Origin: Blastobasis lacticolella
Taxonomy: Eukaryota; Arthropoda; Insecta; Lepidoptera; Blastobasidae
Assembly: GCA_905147135.1 (NCBI GenBank)
Contig: LR990053.1
Location: 3,918,501-3,982,500, forward strand
DNA: 64,000 nt
Reading direction: 5' to 3'
Positions 42,308-54,077 of the stretch are shown one piece after another. Numbering within the stretch: the first letter of the stretch is position 1; the number at the start of each line of letters is the position of its first letter. Made by a program: the position numbers and the translations under genes. The notes below the pieces were generated by a model that was given only the letters and a program-made list of their open reading frames with translations, had not been told where the DNA came from and did no database searches.

Positions 42308-44766
42308 ATGGAAGTAGGGGCAGTAAAGCAAGCGTTCAACAATGAGGTGATTATGGTTTATATATGTAATTACAAAAATAACAGGGATAATTTGATTATT
42401 AGAACCTTAGAACTTATTTTGGTGGTGGATAAACTTTAGTTGGTAACTGTGTAAGTGTTAACAGGTTAACAGTACTTCCTTTATCACATTATTCTTGTAT
42501 CAATAATTATTTCATCGGGCCTTCACTTTTCTGTAGACCAAATACTCTCTTTCTATAACATGATAGAAACATAAACTTGTTTACTTCAAAGTTGAACAAA
42601 CCTTTTTATTTCTTTCCAGTTAATCCTCCTCAAAAAGAATCTGAATCAGGCTAAAACTCAAATAATACACAAGCTTACAAGGAAGGCGAAGACTCTCACA
42701 GAAAAGAAGGCTCCGGATCATTTGAAGGAAAAGAATAAAAGGAAAGCTGAATCTGCTGTGAAAGAAGTTTTGATTATGAAGGTTTGTATGATAATTACAT
42801 TTACTCAAATTATGGCTATAGACCAAATGAAGTGGACCAAGAGTATGAAAGTGACACCGGGCCAATAAAAGCGAAACCAATATTTAATGCCATAATGAAT
42901 AGACAATGACATTCTTGCTTTCTCAGTTGATTGCATTACTAGTTGGACCTGAGCCTTCCCACGTAAGCGAAAGGCGATGTCATAAATTCTACTATGCTGC
43001 CCATTTTCTGCTACTTAAACTTATTTTTAACATTTACAACATTCATAAATAGATGAGGTTCCTACTACATTCTACTTTGCCGGTTTTAAAATGGCTAAAT
43101 ACTTTGTGTCATCTTAGTGCAAATGTCCCGGTTGTGATCTCGTGCGCAAGGGCATGCGGTCCACCTCGACCATGATCCAGGATTTGGCAGAACATGTAAT
43201 TATAGTAGCGTGACTGTAATTAACTGATCCTAATTTTAATTACTTTGTAAACTAATGTAAATATAGGCAGTTTACTGTTAATGGCATTTTAAATCATGAT
43301 TTAATAAATGATATAATTTACTGTTTCAGAAAATCAAAGCAAGGGACATAGGCAAATTTATAGTTACACATAAAAACAAACTTGAAGATTACTTAAATAG
43401 ACCACAAGTAGACCACGACAAGGCTTGTGCTAGATTGCTACTGCATAAAACTTTGCAAGATAAGTATAAAACAATTAGAAGTAAGTTCATGGATGTGTCC
43501 ATTAAGGATCTTTTCATGTCAAGACAAGAAAGGTTAAAAATAAAGAAAGAAGCAAGAGATAAACAGAAAGAAAAGGCAAAGAAAAAGCAAGAAAAAAGGG
43601 ATAAAAAGAAAGCAATAGCAGACGGTAATTGGGATGTTGAAGATGTTACAATGAAAACCAGTAACGGAAATGTCTCTTCTGATGAAAACTTACAAAATGC
43701 AAAGGAGGCAGATGATGATATAGGGTCTGATTGTGATAATAGGTCTGCTCAATCGGGTGCTGAGGAAGAAGATGAACCAGTGTCTGAGGAAGAAGGTGAA
43801 CCAGTGTCTGAGGAAGAAAATGAACCAATGTCTGAGGAAGAAGATGAACCAGTGTCTGAGGAAGAAGACAAACCAATGTCTGATGAAGAAAATAGTAGTC
43901 AAGCAGAAATGGATGATGAAGATGTAGAAGAAAATGATGACAATGACAATGAAAGTGCAGAGGAACAAGATGAAGAGTTGGAACAGAAAGTAAATGTCAA
44001 AGGCAACCAACAGAAAAAGGGTAATAATTTGAAAACACCTATAACCTCTAATTCATTTAGTGAAGTAACTAATTCAACAGCTGATAACAGCATACCTGAA
44101 GATAAAATAAAATCAATACAAAAAGAAATAAAAAAGAAACAGGAGAAGAGTAAAAAGGATAATAAAAATAAAAATTTTAATGAAAAGATTCAGCAGAGAA
44201 AATTCAAAAAAGATTCGGATGTAACTCTTGTAGCTGAAACGAAAATGGTGGATCCATTTTTTATTACTTCTACTGGAGAAAACTATATGTCTGTTGTGGA
44301 GCCTAGACAACCAGATGAAATCAAAGAGGAACATAGACAGGGTAATAGACAAGAAAGAAGGGCTGCAATGTTTGGACATGCCCTAAAGAAAAAACCAAGA
44401 AGGCAGAATAATTTTGGTAGAGGAAATGAAGGAAATTATAACTCTAATCATTTTAATAACCAAGGCACTGTAGGAAATAATAAGTTTAATAAAAATGACA
44501 GATTTGGTAATAATAAATTCAATGGTGACAGATTACATAAAAATAGCCAGTTTAATAAGCCTGGTGAAAATAGAAATAAAGAAGAAAATGGGCTTGATAA
44601 TAAATTTAATAAACCTAGGTTTAATGATAGGAGACCTAATTTTAAGGATAATAGTATACAAGAAGAAGCTAAACCTGAAAAATTACATCCCTCATGGGAA
44701 GCCAAGAAGAAACAATCAGGGTTATTACCATTTCAAGGTAAAAAAATTGTTTTTGATGAGAGTTGA
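42308..44766 (+). CDS. SRFBP1: SRFBP1/BUD22-family protein, three exons
   Basis: Exons 42308-42346, 42620-42781 and 43330-44766 join in phase 0 to 545 aa. The N-terminal part (NNEL-ILLKKNLNQAKTQIIH, KLTRKAKTLTEKK, then AVKEVLIMKKIKARDIGKF) is the helical BUD22-type domain, and the C-terminus LHPSWEAKKK and FQGKKIVFDES is the signature end of SRFBP1 (p49/STRAP). Family members bind serum response factor in vertebrates; yeast Bud22 works in 18S rRNA processing, so a nucleolar role is plausible. Residues about 130-175 contain six tandem acidic decads, EEDEPVSEE-type, encoded by a 30-base tandem repeat at 43768-43890. The region 320-440 is rich in Asn, Lys and Phe (NNKFNKNDRFGNNKF). Exon 1 codes for only 13 residues. 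Intron 2 contains a SINE fragment at 43117-43220. Confidence 0.88.
43117..43220 (-). repeat. SINE family 1 fragment in SRFBP1 intron 2
   Basis: AATGTCCCGGTTGTGATCTC, GACCATGATCCAGGATTTGG and ATGTAATTATAGTAGCGTGAC match the 3' half of the family. Head missing. Confidence 0.6.
43768..43890 (+). repeat. SRFBP1: 30-base coding minisatellite
   Basis: GAAGAAGATGAACCAGTGTC-type units repeated about six times (each TCTGAGGAAGAA-x-GAACCA-x-TG), encoding EEDEPVSEE, EEGEPVSEE, EENEPMSEE, EEDEPVSEE, EEDKPMSDE. Frame is kept, so length change would be tolerated. Confidence 0.8.
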
Positions 44767-45097
44767 TTTCTCAAAGAGGTACCTTATTTAAATTTTTTAA
44801 TTAATATAATTATTTTGACAGTTTCAAATGTATTTTATTGTACATCATATCGGTAGATTAAGCAGTCAGGACCGTCACCAGTATTATCCCATTTTGTTAA
44901 ATTTTTTTTAAATATGAGTTTGCTGATGTCTATCACAATTTGCACATGTATTGTAACACTACAGTATTTTTGTCATACCTAATTTCTTTTCATTTAGAGG
45001 TATGTCAGGATCAGAGCCTGTGGTGGCACTCTAGCCTTAGGCGTGCCGTGTGAGTGTGTATGAATGTATGTTACTCTCGACTACAGTAAAATCATCT

Positions 45098-45292
45098 TGG
45101 CTTAATGTCCCGGTTCTGCTCTCGCGAACGAGGGCCCGGGGTCCGGCTTGGCCATGATCCAGAATTTAGCAGATCAGATATTACTACAGCGGAGCGACTG
45201 CCTTCTCACGGGAACCTGACTAGAATGGATTATGGTTACATATTCAGTTGCTATCACTCACGATGTTTTCCCTTACCGTAAGAGCACCAATG
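45098..45292 (-). mobile_element. SINE family 1, left part, interrupted by a LINE
   Basis: From TGGCTTAATGTCCCGGTTCT to ACCGTAAGAGCACC. The SINE continues on the far side of the LINE at 48787-48862. Confidence 0.65.
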
Positions 45293-45876
45293 CTGTCCGC
45301 GTCCGTAGGCGAAACCCACTTTGGGCTTCATGACTCTAGATACCCAACACGTGGTCCCTGGGTAGTGCAAAATGAACAGCTCGCTCCGGTGGTAGGCTTC
45401 GGCCGTGGCTGGCTACCACCCTCCAGGCGAACGCGTCGTCAAGCGGCCCAGCCGTGTTTCGTTGCAGTGCCTGGAGTAGCCATCTAGGAGGATGGGTCTG
45501 GACAGTTGTGGTTGCTCTGCGTTACCGATTTTTCTACTGCTCACCACTCTCGTACCGGGTGCCTAGCTTCGGAGGGCAGCGGGATCCGAAGCACGGTGCC
45601 GCCGCTGGCCGACCGTAGATAGTTGGGGTCCCAAGTAGCTGGTTAGCCACCAGTGAAAGGCTGCCCCGCCATCTTACGAAAAATCCCAGATTGCTCTACC
45701 TTGCCGGTTAGCGACCGGATGAGAGGGCCAGGTAGCCAATCAGGGGGGGTTCAGACGACCGCGCGGTCTCCGCGTCAGGTACCTTCCCGTGCGGCAATGG
45801 TGAGCATGCTAGGTGGTCGGCGGAGCGCCACCTCGTCCAACTTCCGTCCTCCTAACCCATCCTTTTCACTCAAAAT

Positions 45877-46623
45877 ATGAAGCACAAAAGACAAAGGAGA
45901 AACGATACACAGCGGCTGCACGCCCTCCCACTCAAAGTCCACCATCATCTTGAGACTGAAAAACCGCAGCTGCTGTTCCTCACTGAGACGCCGATTAGAT
46001 GTCCGGCTGACACGGCGTACCTCAGCTACCCAGGGTATACTCTCGAGCACAGGTTCGTACCTCGTGCCGGAGTCTGTGTGTACGCTTGCGATGAAATCTG
46101 TACTCGGCGTCTCAGGAGCTTTGAGGAGTCTGATTTCTCCATTTTGTGGCTTTTGGTGGATACAGGTCATGTGCAAATCCTGTATGCCTGCGTTTATCGC
46201 TCGCACAGCGGGGATCAGGAGACAACTCGTTTTTGTGGCCATTTCATTCAAGTGGCGGATGAAGCGAGGGAACGCGCGCAGCGCCCCGCGGCGCAGTTAG
46301 TTATCCTAGGGGATTTCAATGCCCACCACCAAGATTGGCTTTTCCCATACCAGGTGACTAATCATGCTGGGAGAGAGGCGCGTAAACTATCTCTGTCGCT
46401 AGATCTCACCCAGCTGGTAAGCTGCGCCACGAGGGTACCTGATGTCGACTCTCATACCGCAAATTGCTTAGACTTTCTGTTGATGACTGATCCGGACAGA
46501 CACTCAGTATTGGTTTCTGCACCGTTGGGTACATCCGGCTACTGTCTGGTGAAATCTGTATCAGTCTATTCCACACCGAAGCAAGGCCTTTGCAACCCCC
46601 GTCGGGTGTGGCGATACAAGTAA
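45877..46623 (+). pseudogene. LINE endonuclease domain, frameshifted
   Basis: Shows ETEKPQLLFLTET (metal-binding Glu), AGVCVYACDEI, YACVYRS, LVILGDFNAHHQDWL (catalytic GDFNAHH) and SHTANCLDFLLMTD, the exonuclease/endonuclease/phosphatase fold of LINE ORF2. The start (SNFRPPNPSFSLKI at 45797-45878) is in another frame, and the usual SDH end motif is altered to TSGYCLV. Confidence 0.75.
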
Positions 46624-47250
46624 GCAGATTGGGATGAGATGCGTAACTTCTTTTCGCCCTATCCTTGGCGGGAGGCATGCCTCTCTTCAGGCGATCCGTT
46701 GAATTGTGCTGAAGCCGTTACCGCGGTTATACATACGGCAGGGTATGGAATATTATATTCCGTATTCTGATGTAGCGATGAACGGCAAGTCTCGTCCATG
46801 GTTCAGTGCTGAGTGCCGTTGCGCTGAAGCAGGCGCAATACTCTGCCTGGGCTGAGGCTCGAGCTCAAGTCTCCGGATACTCGCAAACTGCAGAGAGCCT
46901 TTAACCTCGCCGCCAAGTCTTGCAAAAGGACGCTACGCAGGGCTTGATTCGACCACATAAGCCGGGTTGGCGCCAAACTGGCCTCTTACCCTCGTGGGAG
47001 TACGGCGTTTTGGTCTTTGGCAAATCCAATTTTAGCCAATCCTCGTTACCACCGTTGCTGAAGCCGGACGGAACATTGGCACATGCTGCGGAGGAGAAAG
47101 CGAATTTACTTGCTTCTCATTTCGCGGCGAGTTCGCGTTTAGATACTGCAGGAAAAACTCCACCCATCTCACCCCGCGCTGACTGCACTATGGCAGACGT
47201 ACGAATACCTACATCAGAAAGAGATTTTAAAAATCCTGCGGAGTCTAGAC

Positions 47251-48142
47251 GTGGACAAGGCTAGTGGACCTGATGGTATACCAGCGACGGTCTTGCGTAG
47301 ATGTGCCCCTGAGTTGTCTACGATTCTCACACGCCTGTTTCGGCTCTCACTTAAGACTGGTATTGTACCTAAGTCGTGGAAGCTTGCCAATTTGCCGCCC
47401 TTTTTCAATCACCTCCATTCTCTGTATGATTATGGAGCATGCACTAAACAACAAACTTCTTGCGCATCTCGAAGATAACGATCTCCTCAGCGATTACCAG
47501 TACGGATTCCGCCGTGGTCGGTCGACTGGGGACCTTCTGGTGTATGCCACTCATATATGGAGTGAGGCCATTGAGAAGCATGGCGAGGCCCTTGCTGTGT
47601 CGCTCGATATCTCCAAGGCCTTTGATAGGGTTTGGCACGCAGCCCTTCTAAGCAAGCTTCCCTCATTCGGTATTCCTGTTGGCTTTTGCACCTGGATTTC
47701 GGACTTTCTGAGTGGACGATCAATCCGGGTAGTTCTCGATGGTTACTCGTCTAATCTTCAGGCTATCGACGCAGGAGTTCCTCAGGGGTCGGTTCTGTCT
47801 TCGGTGCTTGCGACTCATTTCTTGCTGTATATCAACGATCTTCTAGTACCCGGTACCCTTGGGTACGCTGACGACAGCACAGTAACGGATAGATATCTGT
47901 CAGAGGCAAAAGCTAACCGGGACGACATTCAGTCTTGTCGAGAGGCCATGGTAAGGCATTTGAACGAAGCTCTCAAGGCAGTCTCCGACTGGGGCGAAGC
48001 CAATCTAGCGGCGTTCAAAGCTACCAAAACACAAGCGTGTTTGTTTTCCGCCAAACGGAGTCCATTCCATCTAACTCCGGCTTTCCGGGATGTAGCTGTG
48101 GAAATTACCGACAATTTACAGCTCCTTGGTAACCAATTTTAA
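47251..48142 (+). pseudogene. LINE reverse transcriptase domain, broken
   Basis: DKASGPDGIPATVLRRCAPE and SWKLANLPP, then a deletion and frame change near 47405, then YGFRRGRSTGDLLVYATH, LDISKAFDRVWH (first catalytic Asp), AGVPQGSVLS, YINDLL and LGYADDSTV (catalytic Asp pair), TKTQACLFSAKR. The frame breaks again at about 48140, where FGHYIESKAKTAAKKLG would follow. Typical jockey-group order of motifs. Confidence 0.8.
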
Positions 48143-48269
48143 CTTTGGACATTACATCGAATCCAAAGCTAAGACTGCAGCCAAGAAACTTGGTATCTTT
48201 TTGAAGGTCAGGCAGTACTTCACTTCAAAGCAGTTGCTTCAATTATATCAAGCATAAATCCGATCATGC

Positions 48270-48734
48270 ATGGAGTACTGCTGCCATCTCTGGGATGGAT
48301 CAGCCAAATACCAACTGGCCGCTTTGGATTCGGTGGAAAAACATGCAAAGAAGATTTGTGACCCGCAATTAATTGAAGCTAAGCTGCAGAGCCTCGAGCA
48401 TCGGCGCAGGATTGCGTGTCTGTCGGTATTCTATAGGTTGCATTTCGGAGAGTGTGCGAAACAGTTACACGACCTTAGTCCGCCGGCCACTTTCCGCCAT
48501 CGGGAAACGCGATCAGGGCGAGTGCTTCATCCCTATGTCGTGGATCTTCTAGCTACCCGCACGAGCCGCTTTGGTTCAACCTTTATAATGCGAACGGCTA
48601 AGGAATGGAACGCGTTGCCTGCGAGTGAGTTCCCTGATCACTATAATCTGGACGCCTTCAAGGCTAGAGTGAATAGGCTGTTAGTAGATAGGCATGCTTC
48701 ATCTTCGACCGCATCGTCACTTACCACCAGGTGA
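48270..48734 (+). pseudogene. C-terminal frame of LINE ORF2
   Basis: MEYCCHLWDGSAKYQLAALD, VEKHAKKICD, RRIACLSVFYRLHFGECA and FIMRTAKEWNALPASEFPD, ending in TTR-stop. The last part is the stretch copied in the truncated tails at 1138-1240 and 63318-63490. Confidence 0.75.
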
Positions 48735-48786
48735 GATGGCGGTCAAATGCCTGGATAGTATAAAATTTAAAAAAGAAAAGAAAAAG

Positions 48787-48862
48787 AGCATCTCAGAAAA
48801 GAGTCATTGGTGGCAGTGGGATTCGAACCCAGTACGAACCACTTGGCCACCGACGCTTCGAC
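48787..48862 (-). mobile_element. SINE family 1, head part beyond the LINE
   Basis: TCTCAGAAAAGAGTCATTGG, then GGATTCGAACCCAGTACG (B box on the minus strand) and CTTGGCCACCGACGC (A box). It completes the SINE begun at 45098-45292 apart from about 27 bases. Confidence 0.65.
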
Positions 48863-50195
48863 GCACCGACTCTCGCTCGACTACAGTATTTTGTCATAAT
48901 CTCTTGTTAACGTAAGTAAAATATCCATACTGTTGCGAACTTAACAAAGACGCACCTGATGTACAGCAAACAGCGGTGTCGCATTGCATGACATTACACC
49001 GTTGCGGAGTGCGACTTGTATTGTATGGCACAATCCTTGCGATTTATCGCTCCTGGGGCGTCGGTAACCTGTCCAAATTGCGAATGCCGCGCGCACCCAT
49101 GACCGCGTGGAGGTAGTGACGCCTTGCAAATGGCCGGGTAACACCTGAACCGTTGGGATTGGTCAGTTTGCTGGACGTGAGTAATTACTGCGGGAGCCAC
49201 GATTTCTGTGAGATTTGTTCGTTGGAATTGAAGTCAACAGCAAGTGATGAATGACGTCCGTCGTATATATATAGTGTTTCACACGATTAGAACAAACCAC
49301 CTGAAACTATTCTGTATTTTATTTTAATTTACTTTATCATCATTTATTCTCAGGTAATGAGACCCATAGACACATTACATACAAGCTGTAAACACATTAA
49401 ACTAATACAAATACGTAGGTAATGGGATATTATTAATTATATTTTCTATACATGAAAATATAATTAATAAAATAATTGTAGGTAATAGATTGACGAAGGA
49501 GGTATATAGCGCTTTGGAAAACCAACCCTTAAAAGAGGACGACCCAAAAAAAACATTCACTGATCCGGTTTTAGCTAGACCATCTTTGACAGTTCCGCTT
49601 TCGTGATGCGTGTATGGTAGATAGAAAATTGACAGGTCGAAGTTCGACTATTCCTACCAACATCTACATTGACTCTGATTGTGTAGGATCATCCACCAAT
49701 CCGCCTTCTTTGTACACCGAAAGTACGTGAATTGTCTATGGGCCAAGAATTTCTACCACAAACCGCTTATGTCAGATAACGTTAGCTTAACGATTGTAGA
49801 TTAACCAAACCTCTTGGTTAAGGCCGCATATCAGTAATGTTCTCAAAAAGCTAGGGTCAGAAGTGGCAAGAATAAAAGGAGATGTATGAAAAGAGTTGTG
49901 GATATAAGCGAGGGTAGGGAGTTGTGCTAGGACAGAGTAAAGTAGCGGTCCAGTCTTTGCCTACCACACCTGTGGGACAGAGGACTGAGCTTTTTATATG
50001 TATGTACCTACTAAGGTAGGTACGTATTACTCATCAGAATTCAAACTATATTATATTACATACTGACACTAATCGTCAATGATTAAACATATGTAATAGA
50101 CATAGTTCTATGCACGACTGTCTAAATACTTTGTAACTCAGGTCTCTAAAGAAGGTAAGTATATGTAATGCGCTGATTACACCTGTCTCAATTCA
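48863..50195. other. No gene supported
   Basis: 48945-49205 is CG-richer and has open frames on the minus strand without recognisable content, probably an old LINE piece. 49838-49990 (AAAAGCTAGGGTCAGAAGTG ... TGGGACAGAGGACTGAGC, then TATGTATGTA) is a LINE tail also found at 60606-60765. Confidence 0.4.
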
Positions 50196-50199
50196 TCAT

Positions 50200-50905
50200 C
50201 ATCATCATATCAGCCAGAAGACGCCCACTGCTAGGCATAGGCCTCCCCCAGAGATCTCCACAAAGACCGGTCCTGTGCTTTCCGCATCCAGCTGGTACCT
50301 GCGATCCTTACCAGGTCGTCGGTCCACCTTGTAGGAGGCCTACCCACGCTGCGTCTACCGGTACGTGGTCGCCACTCGAGAACTTTACTGCCCCATCGGC
50401 CATCTGTTCTTCGAGCTATGTGCCCTGCCCACTGCCACTTCAGTCTGGCAATCCTTAGAGCTATGTCGGTGACCTTGGTTCGCTTGCGGATCTCCTCATT
50501 TCTGACTCGATCGCGCAAAGAAACTCCGAGCATAGCTCTTTCCATTGCCCTTTGGGTAACAGGGAGCTTTCTTATAAGGCCCATAGTGAGTGGCCACGTT
50601 TCAGCTCCGTAAGTCATCACTTGCAACACACATTGGTCAAAGACCTTCGTTTTGAGACACTGCGGTAATTGGGACGAAAATATGTGGCGTAGCTTCCCGA
50701 ACGCTGCTCAACCGAGTTGGATTTGTCGATTGACCTCTTTCTCGAAATTGGACCTACCTAGCCGGACTATTTGTCCTAGGTATGTATAGTCGTCAACAAC
50801 TTCAAGTGGAGTGCCACCAACTGTCACTGGAGTAGGCACAACATGGACATTCGACATAATTTTCGTCTTGTCCATGTTCATTTAAAGACCTACTTGTTGA
50901 GAGTC
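50200..50905 (-). pseudogene. 3' part of an RTE-clade LINE, two stops
   Basis: On the minus strand: MNMDKTKIMSNVHVVP, VVDDYTYLGQIVRLG, NFEKEVNRQIQLG, a TGA where Trp is expected, AAFGKLRHIFSSQLPQCL and on to LGEAYA, a TAG where Gln is expected, QWASSG. Longer than the copy at 39271-39793. Tail ATGATGATGATG at 50195-50210. Confidence 0.8.
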
Positions 50906-51160
50906 TACCTGTCTCAATTAAGTCGACTAAATTAAGAAGCAAAAAGCATGAGAGCAAATCAAAGTAGAATGTATTGCTCATCGAATGAAGCCCATTTTTG
51001 TATCACTTATATTCCAAATTACCCCGCTTTTCAAAAGGCGTAATACAAAAATAGACCTTTTATGAGCCATACATTTTTATTTGTTCTCACACTTTTAACT
51101 TCTGATTTTAGATGACTTAATTTAGCCAAATGTGTAACTAAATACTTAAAACTAACACAG

Positions 51161-51237
51161 GATTCCGTCTCGCGAACCTTCCAAACTGGCTGGACAAGCA
51201 GTCCGTCAGTAAACAGAACATGATCGAGGGTTCCTAA
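51161..51237 (+). other. Possible orphan terminal exon
   Basis: After ACTAACACAG (an acceptor preceded by a branch-like ACTAAC) the frame FRLANLPNWLDKQSVSKQ then NMIEGS-stop is open and looks codon-like. No partner exon or family was recognised. Confidence 0.2.
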
Positions 51238-51944
51238 TTGATAAGTTGTGATTTATGAGCAACAATCGAGGCGATGAGCGGACTGCTGGAATTGATTGCG
51301 GGTAGTTAGCCCCGGTGAGTAATAGCCGGATACACCCTCTATAACGTTGCAATCTAATTTATGTGCGTGCAAGCGTTTGAATGCGGTGTTGTGTGCTAAG
51401 GAATTTTATTCAGATAGTAGTCTAGTCTAGGTCACAGGAACATTGAAAAGGATCATGGAAACAAGTGTGTTTATTTTTATGGATTGTAGAGTGGTCCACT
51501 GATCTGATTTGTGTTGGTCTGCCTGCTCTCGGCGGTTGTCTCTTCGAAAAACAGCGCTTGGAAGAGACGACGACGACGACGACACGAGTTTATTATTATT
51601 ATTAAGCATATTATTATATTATTTAATATTATTATTTATCCAAAAACAGCAGAAAACAGTAAACTTTACCCAAAAACGGTCCTCAGATAATGTAAACGAT
51701 TTCAAAAGACCGATCCAACGACACTTCATAGGACTGTCGTAGCTCCCTTTTAATGTTTCATTAAAATCGGTTCAGTAGTCTGGAAAATATTTAGGTACCT
51801 ATATGTAGACTTTGTCGGGGGTTATACGACATTTGTCAGTTAGAGTTATTTATTACTATTAATACACATCCAATAACAGTCAACCCACTATTTATTATTA
51901 GAAAGAAAGAAAATGTATTTAGTACCCTACAATATAAAATATAA

Positions 51945-52210
51945 TATTATGGCCGTGTGGTGTCCGGCAGAGTAGAATAGCACCAACCCCTTACACTCAT
52001 GGGTGTCGTACAAGGCGACTAATGTTTTCGAGGCAAAAGATCAAGAGTCTCCGTAGTCTGGGAAATGGGCAGCAGCATTTTCCATTGTATTATTTAAACA
52101 CTGCGATCTCCAACCCGCCTGCCAAGCGTGGAGATTATGGCAATAACCTCCCCTTTCGTGGGAGAGGCCCTTTGTCCTGCAGTGGACTGTTACGGGCTGT
52201 GATGATGAAT
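51945..52210 (+). repeat. Interspersed repeat (GGCCGTGTGGTGTCCGGC family)
   Basis: GGCCGTGTGGTGTCCGGCAG ... GTACAAGGCGACTAATG ... TTTAAACACTGCGATCTCC ... GTCCTGCAGTGGACTGTTAC ... GTGATGATGA. Complete relatives sit inside both duplication copies at 31185-31440 and 34130-34390; fragments at 32290-32395, 39180-39270 and 62865-62885. The GCAGTGGACTGTTACGGGCTG tail is typical of LINE ends in Lepidoptera. Confidence 0.65.
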
Positions 52211-53940
52211 ATAAAATAAACATGTAGGAGGTAGGTACTTAGACGGATATTTATAGAAAAATTCGTAGTAATGAAAGGACTCCACTCAGCATACATAAGT
52301 AAAGTTTCACGCGACACGTGTACAGCTATGGCGCTAGTATTATGTCGACCACGGCGCTGCAAACAAACACTGCTCTACACACAGAGTACAGAATACGCTA
52401 CTTATTTTAACACAATTTAATATTCTAAGAGCAAGACATTGGTCTTGAAATCCCTCTAAATAAGTAACAGCGTTTGCGCCAAAAACATATTATGTTGCCC
52501 AGTCGTCTCGTGACCATGATGCATGCAACTGCGTCGAAATATCGGGCCACTCGTAAACAACAGTAGGAAACTCGGAACATACCTTTAAAATGTGTGGTAA
52601 TAACCGCTATAGTTTAAAACACTATGTAACATACTAAGTTGTTGAAAATGTTGTGCTGAAACCGCTATACACAGTTAGTATGTAACATTACTAATGCCAT
52701 GAAGATATTACCTGTCACGCCAGCCAGTATTTCAACGGCATCAAATCAAATTCCGGCCGCCACAGCTGCTAATTCCGGCCGCAATAAATTACCAACCAGC
52801 TATTCGCACCTAATTACAAATTTCGAGCTCAATTCCTTATCACCTCGCACCCGCGTCACCAAATCCAATATGGCCGCCATATATCGCTGTCGTAACCTAA
52901 CACCCTGGGAAGTGCATGCTGTAATTAAGCATTCCAACACGGAATCAGTCCTGCATACAATTAATAGCCGGCTGTATTGTCGGCTATGGAACTCTGAATT
53001 CCTTGTCCCGTTGTGTTAGGTTAGGAGTGGAATGTCAGAATTCTGGTAGCCTAGCCGTAGTATGAATTTACACGCCTTGAAGTTCTCCCGGTAGTTGATT
53101 GACTTTAGTCATGGGAGCTGCGTGCGATGAACTAGTTTTATCTTTTTGGCGAAATTGTAGCCTAGGTATTTTAAATTTCGCTGTCTGGAAACCTGTGCTC
53201 CGCAACGCAAATTTGCTCCGACATTCTTGATAGGCGCTAACATCTATCAAAGTTGTCTAGTGATGTCGTTTGACGGATTTGATGTGGTTTGGAGAGTACA
53301 AAATGGAGATCTTCAAGAAAAAGGTTCTTACTGATGTCTCTGGTATTACACACCTTATCTTCAGGCAGGCCGAAAACTTGCTTGCGATCTCAGTGGTATA
53401 AAAAACATACTAAATATTCATACAGGGTGTGCTGTAGGGATCTTATGTGACTTTAAAGTACGCAGGTACATAGATCGGGAGAGATACAATAACTATTGGC
53501 ACAGACTCCAAATAGGACTTGAATATGCATAAATATGCGGGTAAAAGGCGGGTGTTCATTATTACAGGCATTGCCACCATTATTTGTTTACATTAATGCC
53601 ATTAACATAATATCCATCTCGTCAAGTCACAACAAAGTTGATATCTAGCATATCATTGTTTACAGTATTAAAATGACTCTAGCTGGTCAGTCAACACGAC
53701 AATATACCCAGTAACACTCAACCCTTCACGAGAACTTTGTACCTATCACTTTATTCGGTTATCTTTCCACTAACACGACTAACTTCACCCCAACCGGGAG
53801 AAACAGTCGCATAAAAAGATTCCGTAGCGGACCCAACTCTCGGCATTCTTCAAGTATCACAGACACTGACAGGAAAAGTTGGTGGACCCCACCTTAACCT
53901 TTTTTTCGGGTTCCTTGGGAGCGTGGCTTCTTTATCTGAT
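52211..53940. other. No gene supported
   Basis: A 106-codon open frame at 52699-53019 has no recognisable domain. 53345-53405 is a LINE tail fragment (CAGGCAGGCCGAAAACTTGC...GTGGTATAAAAAA). Confidence 0.4.
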
Positions 53941-53944
53941 GCCA

Positions 53945-54070
53945 TTTTTAAACCCCGGCGAAAAAAACGGAGTGTGCAATAAGTTTGATGTGTGTATGGG
54001 TGTGTCTGTGGCATCGTAGCTTCCGAATGGATGGACCGATTTCGATGCGGTATTCTTTATTTAAAAGCAT
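53945..54070 (+). repeat. Dispersed CGTAGCTTCCGAATGG repeat
   Basis: AAACCCCGGCGAAAAAAACG, then GTGTGTATGGGTGTGTCTG, GGCATCGTAGCTTCCGAATGG and GACCGATTTCGATGCGG: same repeat as 1905-2030 and 5955-6062. Confidence 0.55.
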
Positions 54071-54077
54071 TATAAGA

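Larger units (their letters stand above)
45293..48785 (+). mobile_element. Jockey-like LINE, nearly full length but decayed
   Basis: Order: CG-rich 5' region, apurinic-type endonuclease frame (45877-46623), linker with stops (46624-47250), reverse transcriptase (47251-48142), C-terminal frame (48270-48734) and the tail GGTGAGATGGCGGTCAAATG ending in an A-rich stretch at 48770-48785. AAGAGCA at both edges (45282-45288 and 48783-48789 region) looks like a target duplication, placing it inside a SINE. Several frameshifts, stops and a deletion near 47400 make it inactive. Confidence 0.8.

Noticed and set aside
43768..43890. CRISPR-like regular repeats
   Set aside because: Units are contiguous, coding and in frame, without spacers, in a eukaryotic exon.
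43646..44379. Several minus-strand open frames opposite SRFBP1 exon 3
   Set aside because: They are antisense shadows of the repetitive acidic and lysine-rich coding region (giving LLPQTLVH and FFLRHW runs).
45248..45880. Open frames before the LINE endonuclease taken as ORF1
   Set aside because: No coiled coil or CCHC knuckles; the region is interrupted by stops, so I treat it as 5' region of the LINE only.
52699..53019. 106-codon plus-strand frame
   Set aside because: No recognisable domain, biased composition, no splice context or neighbours. Not supported as a gene.
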